DNA from: Paenibacillaceae bacterium | Lineage (GTDB): Bacteria; Bacillota; Bacilli; Paenibacillales; CANHGK01 | Direction of reading: 5' to 3' | Assembly (NCBI GenBank): GCA_947460235.1 | Contig: CANHGK010000002.1 | Location: 124,001-188,000 of the forward strand | DNA: 64,000 nt | In this document: in pieces, positions 1-11,089 of the stretch | Position numbering within the stretch: position 1 is the stretch's first letter | Layout: each line of letters opens with the position of its first letter | Made by a program: the position numbers and the translations under genes | Notes under the pieces: generated by a model | Database searches by the model: none | What the model was told of the DNA's origin: nothing | What the model saw: only the letters and a program-made list of their open reading frames with translations

Positions 1-442
1 GCAAATTACACATGCATGCGAAGAAGCTACAAAGAAAAATGTTGAATGTCATGGCGTTGGAATTTCCTGGTGGAAATCACCAACGGCAGATGCATCTGTA
101 ACAATGGCACTTGCATTAACAATCATTGTGATGACACACACGCTTGGTTTGGCGTGGAACGCAAGAAATTACTTGCACCATTACTTCGAACCACACTGGG
201 CAATGTTCCCTTTGACGGTTATTAAAGAGTTTTCCAAATTGCTTACATTAGGATTGCGACTCTTTGGTAACATCTATGCGGGTGAAGTTATGATCTCTGT
301 TATTTTGATGGGCGGCGCATTCGGAATTCCGGCGTTGCTGGTATGGCAAGGTTTTAGTATCTTTGTAGGTGCGATTCAAGCGTTCGTATTTACAACACTA
401 ACGATGGTATACATTTCCCAAAATATCGAGCAGAACCATTGA
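1..442 (+). CDS. atpB: ATP synthase F0 subunit a (partial, 5' end outside window)
   Basis: C-terminal 146 codons of the F0 subunit a; the reading frame is open from base 2, so the gene starts upstream of the window. Subunit a forms the two proton half-channels beside the c-ring in the membrane. The piece holds the last hydrophobic helices and the diagnostic stretch LRLFGNIYAGE, whose Arg is the essential stator arginine facing the c-ring carboxylate. It ends 55 bp before atpE. An internal ATG at 104 could be mistaken for a start, but the family-typical motif WWKSPTADAS lies before it in the same frame. Confidence 0.95.
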   Translation, partial: QITHACEEATKKNVECHGVGISWWKSPTADASVTMALALTIIVMTHTLGLAWNARNYLHHYFEPHWAMFPLTVIKEFSKLLTLGLRLFGNIYAGEVMISVILMGGAFGIPALLVWQGFSIFVGAIQAFVFTTLTMVYISQNIEQNH

Positions 443-470
443 TGTTTGATTTGAGGGAACAATATATTAA

Positions 471-731
<261 letters not shown>

Positions 732-748
732 TTCAAGAAAATTGGAAT

Positions 749-776
749 GGCGGGGAAGGGCTGGTCCCTCTTCGCC
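749..776 (+). promoter_or_regulatory. Intercistronic hairpin between atpE and atpF
   Basis: GGCGGGGAAGGG pairs with CCCTCTTCGCC around the loop CTGGT, with G-U pairs and one bulge. No T-tract follows, so this is not a standard terminator. It lies just after the gene for the most abundant F0 subunit. A role in stabilising the upstream mRNA or damping read-through is inference from position. Confidence 0.5.
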
Positions 777-822
777 TTCGTTATGTACATCCGCGAAAAT
801 TTATGCGAAGGAGTGAATTGGT

Positions 823-1308
823 GTGAGTATTCACCTGCCGACCTTCGTGATCATGATTGTCACTTTCGGGTTGCTATATTTATTATTGCAAAAGTATGCA
901 TTTGGCCCATTGTTTTCAATCATGGAAAAACGAAGAGAATATATTGTTGATCAACTCAGCTCAGCGGAAGTATCCCGTGCTGAAAGCCAAAAGTTATTGA
1001 ACGACCAAAAACAAGCGATTTTGACAGCGCGTAACGAAGCGTATCAAATCCTTGAGCAAGCTCGTGTAACAAGCGCGAAACAAACAGAAGAATTGTTGAA
1101 TCAAGCGAAAGTGGAAGCTTCCCGTTTGAAAGAAGAAGCAGTTCGTGAAATCGAGTCCGAGCGTAACAAGGCGCAAGCCGCACTTCGTGCTGAAGTACAA
1201 CAATTGTCCGTATTAGTTGCATCCAAAATCTTGGGTCAACAAATTGACGAAAAAGCACAAGCAACGTTGATTGAAAAGGCGTTGAAAGAAGTAGGAGGCC
1301 AAGCATGA
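823..1308 (+). CDS. atpF: ATP synthase F0 subunit b
   Basis: 161 residues: one N-terminal membrane helix (about residues 5-25) followed by a long charged Ala/Glu/Lys/Gln-rich coiled coil, the layout of the b subunit that forms the peripheral stalk linking F0 to F1. The start is GTG at 823, placed behind GAAGGAG; an out-of-phase GTG two bases earlier runs straight into a stop. It overlaps atpH by 4 bp (ATGA), implying coupled translation. Confidence 0.95.
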   Translation: MSIHLPTFVIMIVTFGLLYLLLQKYAFGPLFSIMEKRREYIVDQLSSAEVSRAESQKLLNDQKQAILTARNEAYQILEQARVTSAKQTEELLNQAKVEASRLKEEAVREIESERNKAQAALRAEVQQLSVLVASKILGQQIDEKAQATLIEKALKEVGGQA

Positions 1309-1856
1309 GTCGGGAAGCAATTGTTGCCAAACGGTATGCAAAGGCGCTGTTTGAACTTGCAAATGAGCAGGGTGTAGCGAATCAAGCGGAGACAGAATTA
1401 GCTTCTGTACTTCAGATTGCTGAAGCAAACCCAGAATTGCTCGAAGTGTTGCATCATCCTACGATTGAAGCGAGCAAGAAACAAGCTCTTTTGAAAGCTG
1501 TGTTTGAATCACAAGTAAGTTTAGTCGTGTTAAACGCATTGAACTTGCTCGTGGCGCGTAAACGTGGTCGTCTTTTGAAAGAGTTCGTTGAGTCATATAT
1601 CCGAATTGCGCAAGAAGCACTCGGTCAGGCGACAGCGATCGTCCGCAGTGCGTTCCCGATCTCGGCATCGCAATCGAAAGCAATTGCAGATCAATTAAAG
1701 GCAACCACAGGTAAGACGATTCGTGTGGAATCCATTGTGGACAGCAAATTAATTGGTGGTATTCAAATTCAATTAAACGGAACATTATACGATGGTTCGG
1801 TCGCAGGCCAATTAGTTCGTTTGCAGCACGCGATGCGAAACGCACAAGCATTGTAA
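1305..1856 (+). CDS. atpH: ATP synthase F1 subunit delta
   Basis: 183 residues, the normal size for the delta (OSCP-like) subunit that caps the alpha3beta3 head and holds the b stalk. The N-terminal helical bundle starts with the typical VAKRYAKALFELA, and the C-terminal part has the conserved DSKLIGGIQIQ with the family's IGG turn. Its ATG overlaps the atpF stop; atpA follows after 15 bp. Confidence 0.95.
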   Translation: MSREAIVAKRYAKALFELANEQGVANQAETELASVLQIAEANPELLEVLHHPTIEASKKQALLKAVFESQVSLVVLNALNLLVARKRGRLLKEFVESYIRIAQEALGQATAIVRSAFPISASQSKAIADQLKATTGKTIRVESIVDSKLIGGIQIQLNGTLYDGSVAGQLVRLQHAMRNAQAL

Positions 1857-1865
1857 AAGAGGTGA

Positions 1866-3392
<1,527 letters not shown>

Positions 3393-3408
3393 GGCGGTGA
3401 CATAATTC

Positions 3409-4272
3409 ATGGCTAAAGGAATGCGCGATATTAAACGCCAAATTAAGAGCGTTCAAAACACAAAACAAATTACAAAAGCAATGGAGATGGTCGCGGCAGC
3501 AAAATTACGCCGTGCTCAAGAGTCTGCCCAAGCAGCTCGTCCATATGCCGATAAAATGAAAGAAGTCGTAACCGCAATTGCATCCGGAAGCAAAAACAGC
3601 AAGAATGCTTTGTTGATTGAACGTCCGATCCGCAAAACGGCCTACTTGGTCATGTCTTCAGACCGCGGGTTGGCAGGTGCATTCAATGCGAATGTAACAC
3701 GCAGAACGATGCAATTGATTAAAGAGCGCCACAATTCAAACACTGACGAATTTGTCATTTATGTAATTGGACGTAAAGGTCGCGATTATTTCCGCAAACG
3801 GAATCTTCCGATTTTAGAAGAAGTAACCGGCATTGCAGATTCACCTAAGTTTGCAGACATTAAGAACATTGCGCATCACGCAGTTGAATATTTCATTGAA
3901 GAACAATACGATGAATTAATTTTAATTTATAACGAGTTCGTCAATGCATTAACGCAGCGCGCGGCTGAGAAACGTATATTGCCAATGTCTGCACCTCAAG
4001 CGACAGGGAAATCGACACAATATGAGTACGAGCCTTCACCAGAAGACGTTTTAGATGTGTTGTTGCCAAAATATGCGGAAACGCAAATTTTTAGTGCCTT
4101 ACTTGAGAGCAAAGCAAGTGAATTTGGTTCACGGATGACCGCAATGGGTAACGCGACCAAAAATGCGACGAAAATGATTTCATCACTAACGTTGACATAC
4201 AACCGTGCACGTCAAGCTGCGATCACACAAGAAATTAGTGAGATCGTTGCCGGAGCAAACGCACAAAACTAA
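3409..4272 (+). CDS. atpG: ATP synthase F1 subunit gamma
   Basis: 287 residues, normal for the central rotor shaft. Both ends form the long antiparallel coiled coil that rotates inside the head: the N-terminal MRDIKRQIKSVQNTKQITKAM and the C-terminal TLTYNRARQAAITQEISEIV are textbook family signatures. The Rossmann-like middle holds SSDRGLAGAFN. It sits between atpA and atpD, in the standard order. Confidence 0.97.
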   Translation: MAKGMRDIKRQIKSVQNTKQITKAMEMVAAAKLRRAQESAQAARPYADKMKEVVTAIASGSKNSKNALLIERPIRKTAYLVMSSDRGLAGAFNANVTRRTMQLIKERHNSNTDEFVIYVIGRKGRDYFRKRNLPILEEVTGIADSPKFADIKNIAHHAVEYFIEEQYDELILIYNEFVNALTQRAAEKRILPMSAPQATGKSTQYEYEPSPEDVLDVLLPKYAETQIFSALLESKASEFGSRMTAMGNATKNATKMISSLTLTYNRARQAAITQEISEIVAGANAQN

Positions 4273-5715
<1,443 letters not shown>

Positions 5716-5740
5716 GCCCTGACGAAGGGAAGGGAATCTC

Positions 5741-6142
5741 TTGAATACATTAAAACTTGAAGTCGTTACACCCGAACGTAAAGTGTTCGACGAAGAAGTA
5801 AACTTGGTTATTGCTAAAGGTTCTGATGGTGAGCTTGGTATCCTTCCAAACCACATTCCTTTGGTCACACCACTACGCGTTGCTCCACTTCGTTACAAAC
5901 AAGGCGAAGCAACTCATACCATCGCTGTTCACGGCGGATTTGTAGAAATTCGCGGAGATAAAGTCGTTGTACTTGCGGAAGCTGCGGAATTTCCGGATCA
6001 AATTGATTTGGCACGCGCTGAGAATGCAAAACAACGTGCAGAAGATCGGATCAATGCAAACGATGATCATACCGACACATTACGTGCAGAGATGGCATTA
6101 AAACGTGCATTAAACCGAATTGAAGTAGCCAATATAAAATAA
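5741..6142 (+). CDS. atpC: ATP synthase F1 subunit epsilon
   Basis: 133 residues: an N-terminal beta sandwich (LGILPNHIPLVTPL, HGGFVEIRGDKVVVLAEAAE) and a C-terminal two-helix hairpin (ENAKQRAEDRI ... LKRALNRIEVA) that can act as an inhibitory latch in this family. The start is TTG at 5741 behind AAGGGAAGGG. It is the last gene of the atp operon and is followed directly by a strong terminator. Confidence 0.95.
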   Translation: MNTLKLEVVTPERKVFDEEVNLVIAKGSDGELGILPNHIPLVTPLRVAPLRYKQGEATHTIAVHGGFVEIRGDKVVVLAEAAEFPDQIDLARAENAKQRAEDRINANDDHTDTLRAEMALKRALNRIEVANIK

Positions 6143-6144
6143 TA

Positions 6145-6200
6145 CAAGTACGTCCAGACCAATTGTTATCAAAATGATTGGCATGGACGTACTTTTTTTT
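6145..6200 (+). terminator. Rho-independent terminator of the atp operon
   Basis: AAGTACGTCCA (6145-6155) pairs perfectly with TGGACGTACTT (6183-6193). A second inner pairing, CCAAT with ATTGG, extends the stem, and a run of eight T follows. The position directly after atpC separates the atp and nuo transcripts. Confidence 0.93.
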
Positions 6201-6207
6201 GTTATAA
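6177..6207 (+). promoter_or_regulatory. Possible sigma-A promoter for the nuo operon
   Basis: A perfect TATAAT lies at 6202-6207, 36 bp before nuoA. The best -35 candidate is TTGGCA at 6177-6182, with a wide 19 bp spacer and lying inside the 3' half of the atp terminator stem. A promoter is expected here because the terminator separates the operons; the exact -35 is uncertain. Confidence 0.4.
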
Positions 6208-6243
6208 TCGGATGGATGAATTTTATAGCCTAGGAGGTCTGGC

Positions 6244-6618
6244 ATGACTGAATCATTTTCAAACCAGTACCTGATCGTTACTCTCTTTATTATTGTAGGG
6301 ATTGCACTCCCTGTCGTTGCATTAACTGTCGGTCGTTTTCTTCGTCCGAGCAGACCATATGATGCAAAATTGACAACCTATGAGAGTGGTAACGACCCGG
6401 TGGGCGAAAGCCATGTCCGTTTCAATGTGCGTTACTATTTGTATGCACTAATGTTCGTCATTTTTGACGTAGAAACGGTATTTATTTACCCTTGGGCCGT
6501 AGCGTATAAATCGCTCGGTTTGTTTGCGTTTGTAGAAATGATTATCTTTATCGGGCTTTTAGCGGTCGGTTTAATCTATGCCTGGAGAAAGAAGGTGCTC
6601 ACATGGACTTCTCTTTAG
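6244..6618 (+). CDS. nuoA: NADH-quinone oxidoreductase subunit A
   Basis: 124 residues with three membrane helices. The middle segment with [25 protein letters not shown] and [12 protein letters not shown] is the family signature. NuoA helps form the quinone-site junction between the peripheral and membrane arms of complex I. The ATG follows CTAGGAGGTC. It overlaps nuoB by 16 bp and is the first gene of an 11-gene operon. Confidence 0.96.
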   Translation: MTESFSNQYLIVTLFIIVGIALPVVALTVGRFLRPSRPYDAKLTTYESGNDPVGESHVRFNVRYYLYALMFVIFDVETVFIYPWAVAYKSLGLFAFVEMIIFIGLLAVGLIYAWRKKVLTWTSL

Positions 6619-7121
6619 AATCCATTAAGCCAGAAGAGTATGAAGAAATACAACAGAATGTATTTATGATCACGCTTGAACAATTGAAAGCATGGGCACG
6701 AAGCAACTCACTGTGGCCACTAGGGTTTGGTTTGGCATGTTGTGCGATCGAAATGATGGCTACTGGGGCATCACATTATGATCTTGACCGTTTCGGTATG
6801 ATTTTTCGTACATCCCCAAGACAATCTGATGTAATGATCGTTGCGGGAACAGTTACGAAAAAAATGGGGCCATTGCTTCGCAGATTATACGATCAAATGC
6901 CAGAACCGAAATGGGTGATCGCAATGGGATCTTGTGCGACTGCGGGCGGACCATACGTTAAATCGTATTCCGTTATTAAAGGCGTAGACCAAATCGTTCC
7001 CGTTGACGTATACATTCCTGGTTGTCCACCGAATCCAGCGGCGCTCATTTATGGGATCAATAAATTACAAGAGAAAATTAAATATGAAGCCAAAACCGGG
7101 AAGCGGGTGACCAATTCGTGA
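6603..7121 (+). CDS. nuoB: NADH-quinone oxidoreductase subunit B
   Basis: 172 residues. NuoB holds the last iron-sulfur cluster (N2) before quinone. The ligands are visible: the tandem cysteines Cys46-Cys47 in [10 protein letters not shown], Cys111 in GSCATAGG and Cys141 in PGCPPNP. It overlaps nuoA and ends with a 4 bp overlap with nuoC. Confidence 0.97.
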   Translation: MDFSLESIKPEEYEEIQQNVFMITLEQLKAWARSNSLWPLGFGLACCAIEMMATGASHYDLDRFGMIFRTSPRQSDVMIVAGTVTKKMGPLLRRLYDQMPEPKWVIAMGSCATAGGPYVKSYSVIKGVDQIVPVDVYIPGCPPNPAALIYGINKLQEKIKYEAKTGKRVTNS

Positions 7122-7657
7122 GTGATGGAATCCAAAAAGATCAGCCAACTCCGAATGTGGAACCTGTCATTGAAGCACCTGCTGAACCAGTGCAACTTCA
7201 TGTTTGGCATCAGTTATTAGTAGACCGTGTTTCACAAGATGCGGTTATTTCTTGTGTTCCAAATGCGAAAAATAACGATTTGATTACGATTATCGTCAAT
7301 CCAGAGCATTTTTTAAGCACGGCAACAGTATTAAAGAATGACGAACAGTTCCAATTCGATTATTGCCGTAATGTGAGTGGCTCTGACCTTGAGACACATA
7401 TGGAAGTAGCGTATTACTTGTGCAGTATGACATTGAATCATGAAGTTTGTATCAAAGCGACAACCAATCGTGAAACGCCCGAAGTGCAGTCGTTAACTTC
7501 AGTTTGGGAAACAGCGAATTGGAATGAACGTGAAATTTTTGACTTGCTCGGCATTAACTTTACCGGGCACCCAGACATGCGCCGCATTATGATGCCTGAC
7601 AACTGGGTTGGTCATCCACTACGCAAAGACTATGTACCGTTGGATCCGGAGGTGTAA
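7118..7657 (+). CDS. nuoC: NADH-quinone oxidoreductase subunit C
   Basis: 179 residues. NuoC is the structural 30-kDa subunit that clasps NuoD. The signature [22 protein letters not shown] followed by [19 protein letters not shown] lies at the C-terminus, as in the family. The first 25 residues are a Pro/Glu/Ala-rich tail. The start is GTG at 7118, overlapping the nuoB stop (GTGA); nuoD starts 2 bp after the stop. Confidence 0.95.
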   Translation: MSDGIQKDQPTPNVEPVIEAPAEPVQLHVWHQLLVDRVSQDAVISCVPNAKNNDLITIIVNPEHFLSTATVLKNDEQFQFDYCRNVSGSDLETHMEVAYYLCSMTLNHEVCIKATTNRETPEVQSLTSVWETANWNEREIFDLLGINFTGHPDMRRIMMPDNWVGHPLRKDYVPLDPEV

Positions 7658-7659
7658 AC

Positions 7660-8763
7660 ATGGCAATACGCACAGAAGAATTATTGTTAAACGTGGGGCC
7701 ACAGCACCCGAGTACACACGGTGTATTTCGAGTAGTGGTGCATATTGATGGAGAAGTAATCACGTCATCTGATCCTGTTATGGGTTACTTGCATCGTGGG
7801 ACGGAGAAACTTGCGGAAAATCTTACATATACACAGATTATTCCATATACCGACCGGATGGATTATGTATCAGCAATGACAAACAACTATGTTCTTTGTC
7901 ATGCAGTAGAAACGTTGATGGGTCTCGAGATTCCTGAACGCGCAGAGTATTTGCGTGTTATTGTCATGGAATTGCAACGAATCGCAAGCCATTTGTTATG
8001 GTGGGGAACTTACTTGCTTGATATCGGGGCAATGAGTCCGTTCTTATTTGCATTCCGTGATCGTGAAATGATTTTGGATTTCTTTAATGAACTTTGTGGT
8101 GCGCGATTGACGTATAACTATATGCGAATTGGCGGCGTGAAATGGGATGCTCCGGAAGGTTGGATTGAGAAAATCCGTAATTATGTACCGTACTTGAGAC
8201 AACAATTGATTGAGTACGATGCGCTTGTGAATGGAAACGAAATTTTCTTGGCACGCTTGAAAGGTGTTGGAAAGTACTCCGCTGAAGATGCGATCAACTA
8301 TGGACTTAGCGGTGCGTGTCTTCGGTCTACTGGTGTGAAATGGGATTTGCGTAAAGACCGTCCATATAGCATCTATAACCGTTTTGAATTTGATGTTCCG
8401 GTTGAAACAGAGGGTGATTGCTATGCACGTTATCTCATTCGTTTTGCGGAAATCTCTGAATCACTAAAGATTTTGGAGCAAGCAGTCGAGCAATTTCCTG
8501 CGGAAGGCGAAACAATGGGCAAAGTTCCGCGTGTTCTTCGTGTTCCAGAAGGTGAAGTATATGTAGGAATTGAATCGCCACGTGGGGAAATCGGTTGTCA
8601 CATTATTTCAAAGGGTAAAGATAAACCATATCGACTTAAATTCCGCCGTCCTTCATTTGTTAATCTTCAAATTTTGCCTAAACTTCTTGAAGGTGAAACA
8701 ATGACAAACTTGGTAACAATACTTGGATCGATTGATATTGTTGTTGGCGAGGTGGACGCATAA
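7660..8763 (+). CDS. nuoD: NADH-quinone oxidoreductase subunit D
   Basis: 367 residues, the hydrogenase-large-subunit-like protein that forms the quinone chamber with NuoB. It starts with the conserved VGPQHPSTHGVFR (quinone-site His/Thr loop), continues with YLHRGTEKL and ASHLLWWGTYLLDIGA, and ends with ESPRGEIG and ILGSIDIVVGEVD. The nickel-binding cysteines of hydrogenases are absent, as in all NuoD. Its TAA shares one base with the nuoH ATG. Confidence 0.97.
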   Translation: MAIRTEELLLNVGPQHPSTHGVFRVVVHIDGEVITSSDPVMGYLHRGTEKLAENLTYTQIIPYTDRMDYVSAMTNNYVLCHAVETLMGLEIPERAEYLRVIVMELQRIASHLLWWGTYLLDIGAMSPFLFAFRDREMILDFFNELCGARLTYNYMRIGGVKWDAPEGWIEKIRNYVPYLRQQLIEYDALVNGNEIFLARLKGVGKYSAEDAINYGLSGACLRSTGVKWDLRKDRPYSIYNRFEFDVPVETEGDCYARYLIRFAEISESLKILEQAVEQFPAEGETMGKVPRVLRVPEGEVYVGIESPRGEIGCHIISKGKDKPYRLKFRRPSFVNLQILPKLLEGETMTNLVTILGSIDIVVGEVDA

Positions 8764-9779
8764 TGGCAGATTACGTCTTGTCCGCGTTTACGTGGCAAAA
8801 CGGTCTTTTGTTTTTCATTTGGACCGTCATCACGTTGTTTGCGGTACTCGGTTTTGTAACCTATGCAATTTATTTTGAACGCAAAGTGATCGGTTGGATG
8901 CAACTTCGAATTGGTCCAAATCGAGTAGGTCCGTTAGGATTACTTCAAACCGTTGCGGATATTGCAAAGTTGCTCATGAAAGAAGATATTATTCCAAAAG
9001 CGGCAGTGCGTGATTTGTTCATCATTGCACCAGCGCTCACGTTTGTACCTTCGTTTGTGGTCATCGCAACGATTCCATTCAGCGAATCGATTACATTTGC
9101 TGATTTAAATATTGGGATCTTGTACTATCTTGCATTATCAAGTATTTCCACGATCGGGATTATCATTGGTAGCTGGGCTTCTAATAATAAATATTCCTTG
9201 CTTGGTGGAATGCGTTCTGCTGCGCAGATGATTAGTTATGAAATTCCATTAGTTTTGTCAGTGGTCGGTGTCATCTTGATGTCTAGTTCATTGAACTTGC
9301 GTGTCATTGTTGAAGGCCAACTCGGCGGTGTGTGGCATTGGAACATCTTCCCACAAATTATTGGCTTTGTAATTTTTATTATTGCAGCCGTTTCTGAATT
9401 AAATCGGACTCCTTTTGACTTGCCTGAAGCTGAATCAGAACTTGTTGCAGGATATCACGTTGAATACACTGGGTTCCGGTTTGCCTTTTTCATGTTGGCA
9501 GAATACGTTTACGTTTTCGCATTTTCAGCGATGGCTACCGTATTGTTCTTGGGTGGCTGGGATGCGCCAGCACCATTCTTGAGCTTTATTCCAGGCTTAA
9601 TTTGGTTCTTGCTCAAATTCTCGTTCTTCGTTTTCTTCTTGTTCTGGATTCGTGCAACATTGCCACGTATCCGCGTAGACCAATTGATGAGTTTGGCATG
9701 GAAAGTATTGTTGCCACTCTCACTGCTTAATATTTTGTTAACAGTATTTGCAATTGAAATTCACAAATGGATTGCGTGA
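8763..9779 (+). CDS. nuoH: NADH-quinone oxidoreductase subunit H
   Basis: 338 residues with about eight membrane helices. NuoH forms the quinone entry tunnel and the first part of the proton path. Signatures: YFERKVIGWMQLRIGPNRVGPLG near residue 40, and SELNRTPFDLPEAESELVAGYHVEY with the conserved acidic loop around residue 210. Translation is coupled to nuoD through TAATG. Confidence 0.97.
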   Translation: MADYVLSAFTWQNGLLFFIWTVITLFAVLGFVTYAIYFERKVIGWMQLRIGPNRVGPLGLLQTVADIAKLLMKEDIIPKAAVRDLFIIAPALTFVPSFVVIATIPFSESITFADLNIGILYYLALSSISTIGIIIGSWASNNKYSLLGGMRSAAQMISYEIPLVLSVVGVILMSSSLNLRVIVEGQLGGVWHWNIFPQIIGFVIFIIAAVSELNRTPFDLPEAESELVAGYHVEYTGFRFAFFMLAEYVYVFAFSAMATVLFLGGWDAPAPFLSFIPGLIWFLLKFSFFVFFLFWIRATLPRIRVDQLMSLAWKVLLPLSLLNILLTVFAIEIHKWIA

Positions 9780-9790
9780 GGTGATCGGTT

Positions 9791-10237
9791 ATGAAAGGGA
9801 TTTTAAAAGGAATGGGCGTCACGTTCAAAGCGATGACGGACAAAAAGGTTACGTATGCCTATCCGGACGTTCCGATCAATATGCCGGATCGCTTTCGCGG
9901 GATTCAGCATTTTGATCCGGAAAAATGCATTGTTTGTAATCAATGCGCTCGGATTTGCCCAACTGACTGTATCCAATTGACCGGTAAGGCAAACCCTGAC
10001 CCGACGAAAAAAGGAAAAGTCATTGATACGTACGACATTAACTTCGAGCTTTGTATATTGTGCGATTTGTGTACGGAAGTTTGTCCGACAGAAGCGATTG
10101 TTATGACAAACAATTTTGAACTTGCTTCCTATAGCCGAGATGAATTGTTCAAAAATCTAGATTGGCTAAATGAGAACAATCAATTGATTCGCCAAGAGAA
10201 CAATTCGGCGATGCCGAAAAAGGGAGGAGAAAAATAG
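9791..10237 (+). CDS. nuoI: NADH-quinone oxidoreductase subunit I
   Basis: 148 residues with two 4Fe-4S ferredoxin motifs, CIVCNQCARICP and CILCDLCTEVCP, giving clusters N6a and N6b in the peripheral arm. In this operon these are the most upstream clusters encoded, because NuoE, NuoF and NuoG are absent. The ATG follows GAGGTGATCGGTT; the stop overlaps the nuoJ GTG by one base. Confidence 0.97.
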   Translation: MKGILKGMGVTFKAMTDKKVTYAYPDVPINMPDRFRGIQHFDPEKCIVCNQCARICPTDCIQLTGKANPDPTKKGKVIDTYDINFELCILCDLCTEVCPTEAIVMTNNFELASYSRDELFKNLDWLNENNQLIRQENNSAMPKKGGEK

Positions 10238-10749
10238 TGTCTACTGGTCAAGTAGTTGCCTTTTTTATTCTTTCGTTTTTAGCATTTAGCGGTGCAATTA
10301 TGATGATTGCATTTCATCGTGTCGTGCACATGGTTGTATCAATGGCGACAACGTTTTTAAGTTTGGCTGGATTGTATATTTTACTCGAGGCTGAGTTTGT
10401 TGCGGTTGTTCAAGTGATGGTGTATGCGGGAGCAATTTCGATCTTAATGATTTTCGGAATTATGATGACAAAACATCATGACGGAGAAGAAGAAAAGCCA
10501 ACGACATGGAAAAGCTGGTTTACGTTTGGATCGGTCGCTGCGTTCTTGTTCTTAGTTTATGTATCGATTCGCAATACGAAATTCCCGGAGCAAACACAAC
10601 AATATGTTTCTGAAAATAATGTGCTCGAAATCGGTCAAATGATGTTCAATCAATATGCAATACCATTTGAGATTATTTCTGTTCTGTTGACCGTAGCGTT
10701 TGTTGGAGCAATTCTGATTGCGCGTCGTGAGGAGGCTGAAACCGAATGA
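10237..10749 (+). CDS. nuoJ: NADH-quinone oxidoreductase subunit J
   Basis: 170 residues, about five membrane helices. [28 protein letters not shown] is the family signature; its third helix carries the pi-bulge region used in conformational coupling. The start is GTG at 10237 behind GGGAGGAGAAAA and overlapping the nuoI stop; it overlaps nuoK by 4 bp. Confidence 0.95.
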   Translation: MSTGQVVAFFILSFLAFSGAIMMIAFHRVVHMVVSMATTFLSLAGLYILLEAEFVAVVQVMVYAGAISILMIFGIMMTKHHDGEEEKPTTWKSWFTFGSVAAFLFLVYVSIRNTKFPEQTQQYVSENNVLEIGQMMFNQYAIPFEIISVLLTVAFVGAILIARREEAETE

Positions 10750-11063
10750 CGATTAATATGTTAACTGCATTTTTAACCGTAAGTGCTATTTTGTTTAGCA
10801 TCGGAATGTTCGGAGCACTTACAAAACGAAATATGATTGTGTTGTTGCTTTCGATTGAGTTAATGTTAAACGCTGTGAATTTAAATTTAGTTGCATTTTC
10901 AAAATATGGAATGACACCGTCACTTCACGGTCAAATGTTTACTTTGTTTAGCATTGCAATCGCGGCGGCAGAAGCAGCTGTTGGCATCGCGATCCTGCTT
11001 GCATTCTATCGTCAACGAGTCACTGTAAATGCTGATGAAATGAATGAATTGCGCGAACCATAA
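10746..11063 (+). CDS. nuoK: NADH-quinone oxidoreductase subunit K
   Basis: 105 residues and three membrane helices, homologous to MrpC. The conserved glutamates of the proton path are visible in [18 protein letters not shown] and in [13 protein letters not shown]. It starts within the nuoJ stop (ATGA), and nuoL follows after 26 bp. Confidence 0.96.
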   Translation: MTINMLTAFLTVSAILFSIGMFGALTKRNMIVLLLSIELMLNAVNLNLVAFSKYGMTPSLHGQMFTLFSIAIAAAEAAVGIAILLAFYRQRVTVNADEMNELREP

Positions 11064-11089
11064 TAGCCGGAGAGGGTGTAAGTTTAACG

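Noticed and set aside
747-950. 67-codon + ORF between atpE and atpF
   Set aside because: It covers the atpE-atpF hairpin and overlaps atpF in another frame, has no ribosome site and its translation looks like no protein family.
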